Assembly: GCA_005884945.1 (NCBI GenBank)
Contig: VAYM01000123.1
Location: 1-32,051 of the forward strand
DNA length: 32,051 nucleotides
Source: Actinomycetota bacterium
Lineage (GTDB): Bacteria > Actinomycetota > Thermoleophilia > Gaiellales > Gaiellaceae
Reading direction: 5' to 3'
Below are positions 1 through 6,856 of the stretch, piece after piece (the stretch's first letter is position 1; the number at the start of each line of letters is the position of its first letter). Below the pieces are notes generated by a model, which ran no database searches, was not told the DNA's origin, and saw nothing but the letters and a program-made list of their open reading frames with translations. Made by a program: the position numbers and the translations under genes.

Positions 1-688
1 AAGAGGTCGCGCACGTGCAGGATGCCGAGGACGTCGTCGAGCGTTCCGCGGTACACCGGATAGCGGGTGTAGGGCGCGTCCATCACGGCCTCGAGCGCCT
101 GCTCCGGGGGTAGGTCGATGGAGAGCGCGACGACTTCGGGCCGCGGCACCATAACGTCGGCCGCCTCCTTGTCGGCGAAGTCGAAGACCTTGTAGAGCAT
201 CTCCTGCTCCTGCTGCTCGATCTCGCCACCCCGCGTCGACTGCGAGACGACCATCCTCAGCTCGGCCTCCGAGAGCACCTCGCACGGACGGGTGCGGACA
301 CAGCAAGCGCCGTTCCCTCCGAATGGCCGAGCGCGACGCCCTTCGGCACGAGCTCGCCGATCACGACGTGCAGGAACGTGAGCAGCAGGTACGCAAGCGC
401 GACGGCAAGCGCAGTCGCAAGCCACGGATCGAGCGCGTTCGTGAGCGCGTGCTCGCCGAGCGCACCGATCCCCAGTGACGTGAGCGTGACCCCGAGCTGC
501 ATCGCGGCGATGAAGCGCGGCGGATCGCCCGTGATCCGCAGGACGTCCCGCGCGCGACGGTTCCCCTGGTGATGGAGCTCGATGATGCGCGTGCGCCGCG
601 CCGTGACGAGGCCGTATTCGGCCGCGACGAAGAAGGCGTTCAGCAGGATGAGAACGCCGACGGCGATGAGCTCGAAGAGGAGCGTCAC
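1..688 (-). pseudogene. CNNM/CorC (DUF21-CBS) membrane protein, interrupted and cut by window edge
   Basis: The GTG start at 688 opens a frame with the DUF21 transmembrane domain: hydrophobic segments around residues 5-25 and 85-110, and the motif GELVPKGVALGH. That frame stops at 257-259. The continuation lies in another frame over about 285-1: it begins EVLSEAELR, then has an IEQQEQEMLYKVFDFADK-type linker, DVMVPRPEVVAL, and the start of the first CBS domain (TRYPVYRGTLDD). In the family, several tens of residues separate the ELVPK and SEEEL motifs; here only about 24 do. I therefore infer that roughly 35-40 codons are missing at about 278-290, with a frameshift. Both flanks are otherwise well conserved. 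The family is linked to Mg2+/Co2+ transport or membrane homeostasis. It lies 47 bases downstream of the MBL gene on the same strand. A recent deletion or an assembly error are both possible. Confidence 0.72.
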
Positions 689-707
689 GCCCCGACCCCA
701 GGGGCGT
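687..707 (-). promoter_or_regulatory. Hairpin overlapping the GTG start of the CNNM gene
   Basis: A perfect 7-bp inverted repeat (ACGCCCC / GGGGCGT) with a 7-base loop overlaps the start codon (686-688). It could occlude initiation or be a weak terminator for the upstream MBL gene. No T-run follows. Confidence 0.3.
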
Positions 708-735
708 TGGTACTAGGAGGAATCTCGTCGTCCAA

Positions 736-1665
736 CTACGGACCAGTATAGGTAACGGTCCCGTCGGCCTCGGCGCGCCGCGCGTCGCCGCGCCGAACGA
801 GGTGCTCGAGGTGCGACAGCGTCTCCGCGACGGCGAACCTGCGCTGTGTCGGTCCGAGCGCCGCGCCGAACACCGCTAGGGAGACGCCATACCCGGTCTG
901 CGGTTCGTCTGTGAGCGCCCCCCTGGTCTCGTCAAGGCGCACTCGATGGTGGTCGATCAGCTCGCGAGCGCGTGCCGACGGGTCGGCGATCGGCTCGCCG
1001 TGACCGGGATACACGATGCGCAGGTCGAGGTCGATCGTCCGCTGGAGCGACGCGAGGTAGTCGCCGAGCGGGTCCGGTCTGCTCTCGGGATAGAGGCCGA
1101 CGGCCGGCGAGATCTTCGCGAGCAGGTGGTCGCCCGCGACCAGCACGCCGTGGCGCACGAACCCGAGGTGCCCGTCGGCATGACCGGGCAGTTCGAGGAC
1201 GTCCCAACCGCCGAGCTCGCTCCCTTCGTAGAGGAGCTCCGGATCGCGCGAGAAGCGGATGAACGGCGCGACCGCGTGTCCCTGCTCGATCAGCTCGTCG
1301 GTCGACTCGGGCGGGACGCCATGGGAGCGGAACCACGCGGCCATCCGCTCGGGCCAGTCGCGCGACCCCCACACGCGGTCGCACTGCGCATAGTCGACCG
1401 CGCCCTGGAACACGGGCGCACCGGTCACCGCCGACGCGACGGACGCTCCGCCGACGTGGTCCGGGTGGAAGTGCGAGATCGCGATCCGGTCGACGTGCAG
1501 GTCGTGCCAGGGCGCGTCCCCGAGCCCGAGGCCCGTGTCGAAGAGCGTGCCGTCGGCGACGTAGCAGTGGACGTGCCTCGGCCCAGTCGGAAGCGGCAGC
1601 GTCACGCGCGAAATACCGTCCTTCAGCGATACGAACGCTTGTTCTATGATCCCTGCGGCGGCCAT
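736..1665 (-). CDS. MBL-fold metallo-hydrolase
   Basis: A 309-residue metallo-beta-lactamase-fold protein. The metal motif SHFHPDH is at about 64-70 (H65, H67, D69, H70). Further ligands are in LPGHADGH, in AGDHLL (bridging Asp) and in VYPGHGEP. Family members hydrolyse thioesters, phosphodiesters or related substrates; the substrate here cannot be read from sequence. A C-terminal extension (LAVFGAALGPTQRRFAVAET) resembles the winged-helix tail of lactonase/LACTB2-like members. I chose ATG 1665 because the conserved strand DGISRVTLPLP begins before the next candidate (GTG 1605). There is no Shine-Dalgarno. The start overlaps that of the divergent radical SAM gene within one CATG. The CNNM gene follows 47 bases downstream. 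Confidence 0.85.
   Translation of the reverse strand: MAAAGIIEQAFVSLKDGISRVTLPLPTGPRHVHCYVADGTLFDTGLGLGDAPWHDLHVDRIAISHFHPDHVGGASVASAVTGAPVFQGAVDYAQCDRVWGSRDWPERMAAWFRSHGVPPESTDELIEQGHAVAPFIRFSRDPELLYEGSELGGWDVLELPGHADGHLGFVRHGVLVAGDHLLAKISPAVGLYPESRPDPLGDYLASLQRTIDLDLRIVYPGHGEPIADPSARARELIDHHRVRLDETRGALTDEPQTGYGVSLAVFGAALGPTQRRFAVAETLSHLEHLVRRGDARRAEADGTVTYTGP
1645..1650 (+). promoter_or_regulatory. Putative -10 box (TATGAT) for the radical SAM gene
   Basis: TATGAT ends 13 bases before ATG 1664, so the mRNA would carry at most a very short leader. No convincing -35 box was found. The box lies inside the divergent MBL coding region. Confidence 0.4.
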
Positions 1666-2560
1666 GCGAATCGAGTATCGCGAAGAGCCCTGCAGGAGCG
1701 CGCTCAACCCCGTCAAGGGGATGGGGTTCAAGTGGTCGCTCAACCCGTACATGGGCTGCGTCCACCGCTGCACGTTCTGCTACGTGCGGCATTTCGAGCG
1801 GCGATCCGACCGGCCCTCCGACGACCGCTACGGCACGTCGATCCGTGTCAAGACGAACGTCGCCGAGGTGCTGCGGCGCGAGCTCGCGCGGCCGTCGTGG
1901 GAGCACGAGCACGTGGCGGCCGGCGCGGCGACGGATCCGTATCAGCCGGCCGAGGGCCGGTACAGGCTGACGCGCGCGTGCCTCGAGGCGTTCCGCGACG
2001 CGTCGAACCCGTTCTCGATCATCACGCGCGGGCCGATGATCGTGCGTGACCTCGACGTGCTCGTGGAGGCCTCGCAGCGCGCGTCGGTCTCCGTGACGTT
2101 CTCGGTGCCGACGCTCGACGACGAGGTCTGGCGGAAGACGGAGCCGTCGACCGCGCATCCGCGTCAGCGCTTGCGCGCGTTGAAGCAGCTCGTCGACGCC
2201 GGCGTGAAGGCCGGCGTCGGCATGGCGCCGATCCTGCCGGGGATCTCCGACAAGCCCGAGCAGCTGCGCGAGGTCGTCCGCGCCGCGCGCGAGGCCGGAG
2301 CGACCGGCGTCTGGGCCAACCTGCTCTTCCTCCGGCCGGGAACGCGCGAGCACTTCCTCGAGCACCTCGCCGAGGATTGGCCCGAGCAGCTGCCGTACTA
2401 CGAGCGCCTCTACGCGGGCCGTGCGTACGTCGGCGCCTCCGACTCGAAGCCGGTTCGGGAGGAGGTGCGGCGGCTGGCGCGCGAGCTGGACGTCCGCGAC
2501 CGGCGCTCGCTGAAGCTCGTCCCGCCGCCCGAATCCGAGCAGCTCAGCCTGGCTCTCTAG
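1664..2560 (+). CDS. Radical SAM protein, Rv2578c-like (SplB-related)
   Basis: A 298-residue radical SAM enzyme. The CxxxCxxC cluster motif is at C32, C36 and C39 (GCVHRCTFCYVR), preceded by KGMGFKWSLNPYMGC, which is typical of the actinobacterial Rv2578c group in the COG1533/spore photoproduct lyase-like superfamily. A 4Fe-4S cluster and SAM-derived radical chemistry are expected from the family; the substrate is unknown. The TDPYQPAE segment is a conserved family stretch. ATG 1664 is preferred over ATG 1646 because it starts directly at the conserved N-terminus (MRIEYREEP) and sits correctly behind a TATGAT box. A NarL-type regulator gene follows 46 bases downstream behind its own -10-like box. 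Confidence 0.88.
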   Translation: MRIEYREEPCRSALNPVKGMGFKWSLNPYMGCVHRCTFCYVRHFERRSDRPSDDRYGTSIRVKTNVAEVLRRELARPSWEHEHVAAGAATDPYQPAEGRYRLTRACLEAFRDASNPFSIITRGPMIVRDLDVLVEASQRASVSVTFSVPTLDDEVWRKTEPSTAHPRQRLRALKQLVDAGVKAGVGMAPILPGISDKPEQLREVVRAAREAGATGVWANLLFLRPGTREHFLEHLAEDWPEQLPYYERLYAGRAYVGASDSKPVREEVRRLARELDVRDRRSLKLVPPPESEQLSLAL

Positions 2561-2591
2561 GCCGGTTGACGGCGGCATCCCACTTCCGAAC

Positions 2592-2597
2592 TAGAAT
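2592..2597 (+). promoter_or_regulatory. Putative -10 box (TAGAAT) for the response regulator
   Basis: TAGAAT lies 9 bases before the TTG start at 2607. A TTGACG at 2566-2571 could be a -35, but the 20-base spacing is long. Confidence 0.4.
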
Positions 2598-2606
2598 CGG
2601 CGCAGC

Positions 2607-3248
2607 TTGGAGAGCGGGAACTCCCATCCGTCCGAGATCACCTGCCTGATCGTCGACGACCACGAGGTCGTCCGCGAAGGGCTGCGCCTCTCGCTGTCGC
2701 GCGCGCCGCACATCCGCGTGATCGGCGAGGCGGCCGACGGGGCGAGCGCCGTCGCGCTGGCGGAGCGGCGGAAACCGGACGTGGTGATCATGGACGTCCG
2801 CATGCCCGGCATGGACGGGCTCGAGGCGACGAAGCAGTTGACGGAGAAGGTGCCGGAGACCGCCGTGCTCATCTTCACGGCGTACAGCGAGCGGTCGCTG
2901 CTGGGCCGCGGGCTCGAGTCCGGCGCGAAGGGCTACATCCTGAAAGAGGCACCGCACCAGACGCTGCTGCGCGCGATCGAGAAGGTGGCGGCCGGCGAGG
3001 GCTACGTCGATCCCGCGCTGATGCCCGCGTTCCTGACCGGCAAGGACAAGGACGAGATGCTCACCGGCCGCGAGCGCGAGATCCTGCAGCTGCTCGCCGA
3101 CGGGATGTCGAACCAGGACGTGGCCGCGAAGCTCTACATCAGCCAGGAAACCGTGAAGAGCCACGTGCGCCACATCCTCGCCAAGCTCGAGGCGGACACG
3201 CGGACGCAAGCCGTCGCGATTGCGCTTCGCGAAGCGATCATCGACTGA
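2607..3248 (+). CDS. NarL/FixJ-type two-component response regulator
   Basis: A 213-residue regulator with an N-terminal receiver domain (about 11-128) and a C-terminal LuxR-type HTH (about 150-207). Phosphorylation residues are complete: acidic pair D17/D18, phospho-acceptor D63 (VIMDVRMPGMDG), T91 and K113. The HTH carries LTGREREILQLLADG and SQETVKSHVRHIL. The TTG start at 2607 is the only start codon upstream of the first beta strand in this frame and has no Shine-Dalgarno, so translation may be leaderless. The histidine kinase gene follows, making a likely cognate pair, but two hairpins separate them. Target genes are unknown. Confidence 0.9.
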   Translation: MESGNSHPSEITCLIVDDHEVVREGLRLSLSRAPHIRVIGEAADGASAVALAERRKPDVVIMDVRMPGMDGLEATKQLTEKVPETAVLIFTAYSERSLLGRGLESGAKGYILKEAPHQTLLRAIEKVAAGEGYVDPALMPAFLTGKDKDEMLTGREREILQLLADGMSNQDVAAKLYISQETVKSHVRHILAKLEADTRTQAVAIALREAIID

Positions 3249-3300
3249 GGCGCCGCTCGCGGCGCCGAGGTCAGGACGGGCGGGCTTCGCCCGGCCGTCC
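3249..3300 (+). terminator. Tandem GC-rich hairpins between regulator and kinase
   Basis: Immediately after the TGA at 3246-3248 is a 7-bp stem (GGCGCCG/CGGCGCC, 3249-3266). A 12-bp stem with one mismatch and loop TTC follows (3274-3300). There is no T-run, so this may attenuate rather than terminate transcription into the kinase gene. Confidence 0.45.
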
Positions 3301-3307
3301 GTCTGAA

Positions 3308-4507
3308 ATGACCGCTCGACACGAACGAATGCGCTTCGACAGCGCCTCGAGGCTCGGAGCGCTCGCCCTTGTGTTCGGCGCGGCCGCGGTCGTCGCCGTG
3401 GTCGGTCTGGCGACAAAAAACGCTCTTCTGACGTGGGTAGGCCTCGCATGCGCCGTCGGGATCGCGGCGTTGTTTGCGACCTACCTGATCGTCACGGAGC
3501 GGCGACGGCACGAAGCGGCCGAAGAAGAGCTGACGAGCGAGGCCCAGTTCCTCGAGTCGCTCGTCGACTCGATGGCGTCGATCGCCGCCGCGGACGACGT
3601 GCTCGGCGAGACGTGCGTCCAGGCTGAGCGGCTCTTCGAGGCGAAGGCGCGCATGCTGCGCCCCGGCGAGCGTCCGCGACGTGCGCCGGCGGAGAACGCG
3701 ATCGTCATCCCGCTGAAAGCGCGCGAGGAAGAGATCGGGGCCCTCCGGCTGACGCGTGGTCGTGCTTTCGACCGTGACGACGTCGTGCGCGCGACGGTGC
3801 TGGCCGACTTCGCTGCACGCGAATACGAGAACGCACGGCTGCTCGCCGAGGCGCAGGTGCGCGAAGTCGAGCGCTCACGCTTGACCGACCAGCTCATCAC
3901 CGCCGAGCAGGACGAGCGGCGCCGGCTCGCGAACGAACTCCACGACAGCGCGGTCCAGTCGTTGTCCGGCATCGCGTTGTTGCTCGACGCGGGGTTGAAC
4001 TCGATCGCGCAAGGTCGCGACGAGGAGGCACGCGAGATCATCGGACGGGCGCTCGTACGACACCGCGCGACGATCGGAGAGCTGCGAGACCTCTCGTTCC
4101 ACCTCGAGCCGGTCGTCCTCCGGGACCAGGGCTTTGCGCCCGCAGTTCGCGCGCTCACCGATCAGATCGCGATCGAGCACGGCGTCCGCATCGAGCTCGA
4201 CGCCGACGCGGGCGAGCAGCTCGCCGAGAAGACCCAGGCCGCTCTCTACCAGATCATCCGCGAGGCGTTGAACCAGGCGATCCGACGCGGGCCGCCGGAG
4301 ACGCTGTCCGTCGTCGTCCGCCGAACCGACGAGGGCGGGATCGAGACCTGCATCTCCGACAACGCGCCCGGCGAACGTCGCCGCCGCAGCCTCGACGAGC
4401 TCGTCGAGCGCGCGCGGACCCTGAACGGCGACCTCACGTTCGAGCCCGGCGAGAACGGTGGGACGACCGTGAGGGTCGTCCTCCCCCCGTACGCTGCGGC
4501 TGGCTAG
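3308..4507 (+). CDS. Membrane sensor histidine kinase, HisKA_3 type, degenerate ATP site
   Basis: A 399-residue protein with two membrane segments (about 16-35 and 40-62), a short coiled region, a GAF-like segment (about 80-175), a HisKA_3 dimerization domain and a C-terminal HATPase-like region (about 245-395). The H-box is intact: ERRRLANELHDSAVQ with H212. The ATP-binding boxes are poor. The N-box reads REALNQAIRRG instead of the usual REALNNAxKH. The G1 region is SDNAPGE rather than DDGxGF. The glycine-rich G2 lid is replaced by RRRSLDELVERA, although NGGTTVRVVLP survives. Autophosphorylation may be weak or absent. ATG 3308 is taken; ATG 3329 is an alternative. Its probable partner is the regulator just upstream. 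Confidence 0.85.
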   Translation: MTARHERMRFDSASRLGALALVFGAAAVVAVVGLATKNALLTWVGLACAVGIAALFATYLIVTERRRHEAAEEELTSEAQFLESLVDSMASIAAADDVLGETCVQAERLFEAKARMLRPGERPRRAPAENAIVIPLKAREEEIGALRLTRGRAFDRDDVVRATVLADFAAREYENARLLAEAQVREVERSRLTDQLITAEQDERRRLANELHDSAVQSLSGIALLLDAGLNSIAQGRDEEAREIIGRALVRHRATIGELRDLSFHLEPVVLRDQGFAPAVRALTDQIAIEHGVRIELDADAGEQLAEKTQAALYQIIREALNQAIRRGPPETLSVVVRRTDEGGIETCISDNAPGERRRRSLDELVERARTLNGDLTFEPGENGGTTVRVVLPPYAAAG

Positions 4508-4510
4508 AGT
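4505..4510 (+). promoter_or_regulatory. Putative -10 box (TAGAGT) for the 62-residue gene
   Basis: TAGAGT overlaps the kinase stop codon (4505-4507) and lies 8 bases before GTG 4519, consistent with a leaderless transcript. No Shine-Dalgarno is present. Confidence 0.4.
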
Positions 4511-4518
4511 TCCGCGCC

Positions 4519-4707
4519 GTGGCGGACGGGTCGTACCTGCTCTTCATCTGGAAGCCGAGCGGCTACGAGCTGCGCGAAGAGACGGGTGAGCCGCCCGCCG
4601 TCGGCTCCGAGGTGGACGCGGACGATCGGAAGCTCCGCGTGACGAAGATCGCGCCGTCCCCATTGCCAAACGATCCGCGGCCCTGCGTGTACCTGCAGGC
4701 CGCCTAG
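4519..4707 (+). CDS. Small conserved-looking protein of unknown function
   Basis: A 62-residue acidic-to-neutral protein starting at GTG 4519, with no signal peptide or membrane segment. It reads like a folded beta-rich domain (YLLFIWKPSGYELREETGEPP, then LRVTKIAPSPLPNDPRPCVYLQ). I recognise no characterised family. Support for a real gene: a promoter-like box at the right distance, a start just after the kinase stop, and protein-like composition. Its stop overlaps by a few bases the stop of the convergent FAD gene. Confidence 0.6.
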   Translation: MADGSYLLFIWKPSGYELREETGEPPAVGSEVDADDRKLRVTKIAPSPLPNDPRPCVYLQAA

Positions 4708-5760
4708 AGCGCAGCCGACTCAGCTGCCGTCAATCCGAGGACGAGCGCGGCGGCCAGGCCGCTGGCATAGCCACCGGTCGAGATGCCGCCGACGTCTGCG
4801 CCGGCTGCGAACAGGCCGTCGAGCGGGGAGCCGTCGGCTCTGAGGACACGCGCGCGCTCGTCGACACGAAGGCCGCCGATCGTGTGGGTGATCCCGGGTG
4901 CGACCCGGACTGCGATGCGCGCACCAGGCGGAGCCGTGAACGGAAGGTCGCCCGGATCGATCGCGGTCTGTGCCGTGGCGACCATGTCTGCGACGGTGCG
5001 GTCGCGGACGCGCTGCTCCAGCGCGTCGTCGTCGAGGACGTACCAGGCACGCGCGCCGGGTTGTCGGGCAGTCGCCTGGACGAGGTCGTTCTCGGACCAC
5101 GAGACCTCGCCCTTGAAGAACTCCTCCCCGCGCTCGTTGAACACGCGCGCGAAGCGGCCGTAAAGCTGTGCCTTCGGGACGAAGTCCGCTTCGACGAAGT
5201 CCGCGTCGGGCATGTTCCGTCCGTAGAACTCGTCCATTCCGTCGGACAGGGCGGCGCCTCGTTCGAGACCGAGGCGGAGCCCGTCGCCTGTGCTCCATGG
5301 ATTGGCACGAAGTCGTAGCGGCGCTGACGGACTGATGTAACGCGTCACGAGATCGGCACTGCCCTGGAACCCTCCGGTCGCAACGACGAGCGGGTCGGTC
5401 TGACCTGACCAGCTAGTCAGGTCTGACTGGCTAGTCAGGTCTGACCAAGTGTGTCCAACTTCAATCTGGCCGGCCGCGCGCGCAAGCGTGGTCGTAAGCC
5501 CGACCGGATCGAAGCGCTTCCCAACCGTCAGCGGATTTCCGGTCTTCTCCCACGAGGCGCTGCAACGGCTCGTCGCCGGCAGGACAATCCGCGCGAAAGT
5601 CCTCCCACTGCCGGTGGCGCCACACGACGCAGCTCGAGAGCAGCATCGACCCTCCCGGACGCTTCCCCTTCTCGTAGACGGCCGGCGACTCGCCGAGCTC
5701 GCGCAGGCGCGCGGCCGCAACGAGCCCTGCCATCCCGGCGCCGAGGACGGTTACTGCAAT
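4704..5760 (-). pseudogene. FAD-dependent oxidoreductase (FAD_binding_2 type), frameshifted
   Basis: The N-terminal part (about 5760-5550) carries the FAD dinucleotide motif VTVLGAGMAGLVAAARLRELG, a GGSMLLSS loop and GDEPLQRLV. At about 5548-5556 the frame changes: the rest continues as WEKTGNPLTVGKRFDPVGL, then LVVATGGFQG, RANPWSTGDGLRLGLERG, DEFYGRNMPDADF, FVFNERGEEFF-like text and the C-terminal FAD motif GLFAAGADVGGISTGGYASGLAAALVLG. I infer a deletion of about 20-30 codons plus a frameshift. This is the fumarate reductase/3-ketosteroid dehydrogenase-like flavoprotein class; the substrate is unknown. A second oddity is an 18-bp tandem repeat (5395-5446) inserted just before LVVATGGF. No canonical start lies near the first motif; the nearest is an ATT at 5758-5760, or ATG 5814 inside the upstream VOC gene. 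Confidence 0.72.
5395..5446. repeat. 18-bp tandem repeat with GGTCTGACC core
   Basis: CTAGTCAGGTCTGAC occurs exactly at 5413-5427 and 5431-5445, a period of 18. A degenerate unit precedes it. The nonamer GGTCTGACC appears at 5397-5405 and 5438-5446. On the minus strand it encodes 6-residue repeats (SDLTSQ, SDLTSW). The same nonamer forms the arms of the palindromes at 19483 and 29731. Confidence 0.7.
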
Positions 5761-6425
5761 GAGAACGTAGGCTTGTGCTCGACGAACTCGACGCGCACGC
5801 GGTCCGGCCCCCACACGAACACCGCGAGCGTGTTGGCCGCGTCGACGACGCTCTCGACGATCCCCATATCCTCGGCCTCGGCGGTGTGCTCGTCGGCGGA
5901 ATCGACGAGTACGGCCACGTGGTTGAGCAGCGGCTTCTCGGGCTCGCCCGGATCGCCTTCGTGGAACTCGAGGTGCGCTCCGCCGACCTCGACGCGCGGA
6001 TTCCCCTCGGGGCTCGGCTCCGCGTAGTCAAACCCGAGCTTGGTGTAGTCGTCGGCGGTCCGCTTCGGATCGCGCGTGAACAGAGCGACGTGATCGAGGT
6101 CGTAGTCCACGTCCGTGGGAGCCTCGACGAGTCGGATCCGGATCCCCTCGCCGAGCTCGACCTCGTCGCCGCTGCCGTCCGGCAGCGACGCGCGGGCTTG
6201 TTCGAGGTCGGAGACGCGCAGCGCGACGTGCTTGATCGCACCACGCTCGCGTGGGCCTTCCGCCGCGAACAGCGTCAGCTTCCCTCGCCGGGCGTTCGAT
6301 CCGATGAGCGTGAAGTTCTCCTGCGCGTCGATGACGTGCATCCCGAGATGCTCGGTCGCAAACTCGACGAGCGGGTGTCTGTCCGCCACCCAGAAGGCGA
6401 CGTGGTCGAGCGTATTCGGCCGCAC
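5751..6425 (-). CDS. VOC (glyoxalase/bleomycin-resistance fold) protein with two VOC modules
   Basis: A 224-residue protein with two vicinal-oxygen-chelate repeats. The first starts at TLDHVAFWVADRHPLVEF (about 4-100); the second starts at DLDHVALFTRDPKRTADDY (about 110-215). Possible metal ligands are the strand-start histidines (LDHVAF, IKHVAL, LDHVAL, LNHVAV) and late Glu residues (LEFHEG, VEFVEH). Family members include glyoxalases, dioxygenases and epimerases; the substrate is unassigned. The GTG start at 6425 follows a TAGGCT box by 7 bases and has no Shine-Dalgarno. It sits directly upstream of the broken FAD gene on the same strand, so the two may have been co-transcribed. Confidence 0.82.
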   Translation of the reverse strand: MRPNTLDHVAFWVADRHPLVEFATEHLGMHVIDAQENFTLIGSNARRGKLTLFAAEGPRERGAIKHVALRVSDLEQARASLPDGSGDEVELGEGIRIRLVEAPTDVDYDLDHVALFTRDPKRTADDYTKLGFDYAEPSPEGNPRVEVGGAHLEFHEGDPGEPEKPLLNHVAVLVDSADEHTAEAEDMGIVESVVDAANTLAVFVWGPDRVRVEFVEHKPTFSLQ

Positions 6426-6432
6426 GACCGCG

Positions 6433-6438
6433 AGCCTA
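6433..6438 (-). promoter_or_regulatory. Putative -10 box (TAGGCT) for the VOC gene
   Basis: TAGGCT on the minus strand ends 7 bases before GTG 6425, consistent with a leaderless transcript. Confidence 0.4.
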
Positions 6439-6464
6439 GCGGTCGCGGTGAGGTCTACGTCGGC

Positions 6465-6803
6465 TTACTTCCGGCTGTCGACGGCCCGCTGGAGCTGGGC
6501 CTTCGTCATCCGCGAGCGCCCCGGAATGTTCCGACGCTTCGCCTCGTTGTAGAGCTGCTCCTTCGTCCGGCCCTTCGGCCGCTTCGTGCCGGACCGAAGA
6601 CCACCGCGGCGACCGGACGAGATGTCGCGCGTTGACGTCCGCGACGCACGCCCCTTGGTCTCGCCGGCGCGGGCACGCTCCTTGTTGACCGTACGCGCGG
6701 CGATCTCCTTCGCGCGTTTCGTCGACCGCCCCTGTTTCTTCTCCGACTCCTTGACGTGCTCGTACTGGCGCTCACGCTTCGCGCTCCATGTTGACTGAGG
6801 CAT
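6465..6803 (-). CDS. Small basic 'plasmid stabilization'-type protein with Rho-N/SAP-like tail
   Basis: A 112-residue, very Lys/Arg-rich protein. The N-terminal part reads WSAKRERQYEHVKESEKKQG, then AKEIAARTVNKERARAGET, RTSTRDISSGRRGGLRSG, and the C-terminal RTKEQLYNEAKRRNIPGRSRMTKAQLQRAV. The tail resembles short Rho N-terminal/SAP-like nucleic-acid-binding helices. Homologues are often labelled 'plasmid stabilization protein', but nothing here suggests a plasmid. ATG 6803 is chosen because a perfect AGGAGG (6811-6816) lies 7 bases upstream; this is one of the few genes in the window with a strong Shine-Dalgarno. A nucleic-acid-binding role is inferred from composition only. Confidence 0.82.
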   Translation of the reverse strand: MPQSTWSAKRERQYEHVKESEKKQGRSTKRAKEIAARTVNKERARAGETKGRASRTSTRDISSGRRGGLRSGTKRPKGRTKEQLYNEAKRRNIPGRSRMTKAQLQRAVDSRK

Positions 6804-6810
6804 TCGAAAA

Positions 6811-6816
6811 CCTCCT
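6811..6816 (-). promoter_or_regulatory. Strong ribosome binding site (AGGAGG)
   Basis: A consensus Shine-Dalgarno 7 bases before ATG 6803. It fixes the start of the small basic protein and contrasts with the mostly leaderless starts nearby. Confidence 0.75.
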
Positions 6817-6856
6817 CGGATCGGTTCACGAGGAGCCATGCCCGATTCTCCGTCGG

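Noticed and set aside
687-707. Magnesium riboswitch upstream of the CNNM gene
   Set aside because: The upstream space is only 47 bases, too short for known Mg2+-sensing leaders; only a simple hairpin is present.
932-2578. A 548-codon minus-strand frame spanning the MBL/radical SAM boundary
   Set aside because: It overlaps two well-supported genes in shadow frames and shows no domain.
3249-3300. Rho-independent terminator proper
   Set aside because: The stems are strong but no T-tract follows, so only a terminator-like or attenuating structure is claimed.
5395-5446. Possible mini CRISPR array
   Set aside because: Repeats are contiguous with period 18 and no spacers; no cas genes nearby.
6465-6803. 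Evidence for a plasmid or mobile element because of the 'plasmid stabilization' label
   Set aside because: No replication, mobilisation, integrase or att sequences; the flanks are ordinary chromosomal genes.
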